A stretch of 5,694 bases of DNA from NCBI GenBank assembly GCA_016763215.1, contig JAESUF010000401.1, positions 1 to 5,694 of the forward strand, written 5' to 3'. A model generated the notes under the pieces. The model did not search any database and had not been told where the DNA came from. It saw nothing but the letters and a program-made list of their open reading frames with translations. This document shows positions 5,621 through 5,694 of the stretch, one piece after another. Numbering within the stretch: position 1 is the first letter of the stretch; the number at the start of each line of letters is the position of its first letter. Position numbers and translations under genes: made by a program. The DNA comes from Flavobacteriaceae bacterium. GTDB taxonomy: Bacteria; Bacteroidota; Bacteroidia; Flavobacteriales; Flavobacteriaceae.

Positions 5621-5694
5621 ATGGCAAGATTCGAATTAAAATTACCTAAGATGGGGGAAAGCGTTGCAGAAGCAACCATCACATCTTGGTTAAA
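5621..5694 (+). CDS. 2-oxo acid dehydrogenase E2 subunit (dihydrolipoamide acyltransferase), N-terminal fragment
   Basis: Only the first 25 residues lie in the window; the gene runs off the right edge. The start MARFELKLPKMGESVAEATI followed by TSWLK is the first half of a lipoyl domain. The LPKMGESVAEA motif is characteristic of E2 subunits of 2-oxo acid dehydrogenase complexes. E2 carries the swinging lipoyl arm, transfers acyl groups from the E1 decarboxylase to CoA, and forms the cytoplasmic core of the complex. The lipoylated lysine and catalytic domain are outside the window. The branched-chain type is plausible in flavobacteria, but the pyruvate or 2-oxoglutarate type cannot be excluded from this fragment. 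The gene has its own promoter and follows a strong terminator, so it is probably unrelated to the two-component system. Confidence 0.88.
   Translation, partial: MARFELKLPKMGESVAEATITSWL

Noticed and set aside
1..5694. CRISPR arrays, tRNA/rRNA genes, insertion sequences
   Set aside because: No array with spacers, cloverleaf, transposase fragment or terminal inverted repeats with target duplication could be seen.

Overview
The window comes from a low-GC member of the Bacteroidota, most likely a flavobacterium. The evidence is the AT-rich DNA, promoter -7 boxes of the form TAnnTTTG, start codons without Shine-Dalgarno sequences, a CBM9-like/DUF5916 outer-membrane protein, and an E2 acyltransferase whose N-terminus has the usual flavobacterial form.

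Layout. A perfect 34-bp palindrome at the left edge (1-34) acts as terminator for a large leftward gene (14-2431) encoding an outer-membrane DUF5916 protein. A 227-bp divergent intergenic region (2432-2658) follows. A rightward two-component pair comes next: a membrane sensor histidine kinase (2659-4059) and, 3 bp later, an OmpR/PhoB-type response regulator (4063-4758). A short intergenic region with a clear promoter leads to a gene for a small exported protein with a C-terminal coiled coil (4864-5433). A strong hairpin terminator (5547-5589) separates it from a new promoter and the first 25 codons of a 2-oxo acid dehydrogenase E2 subunit (5621 to the window edge). No stretch longer than 300 bases lacks a gene.

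How it fits together. The most interesting signal is a set of GTTAAYG-like half-sites repeated in the same direction every 11 bp. This is the spacing expected for tandem binding by an OmpR/PhoB-family regulator. Such pairs lie upstream of the kinase-regulator operon (2594/2605) and of the exported-protein gene (4777/4788). In both cases the downstream half-site starts exactly 42 bp before a perfect TAnnTTTG box. A triple 11-bp array (2486/2497/2508) lies next to the divergent outer-membrane gene. I infer a local envelope-response regulon in which the response regulator controls its own operon, the small periplasmic coiled-coil protein and possibly the DUF5916 protein. The kinase promoter box lies only 4 bp before the start codon, so its mRNA may be leaderless or nearly so. 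The E2 gene looks like an unrelated metabolic neighbour.
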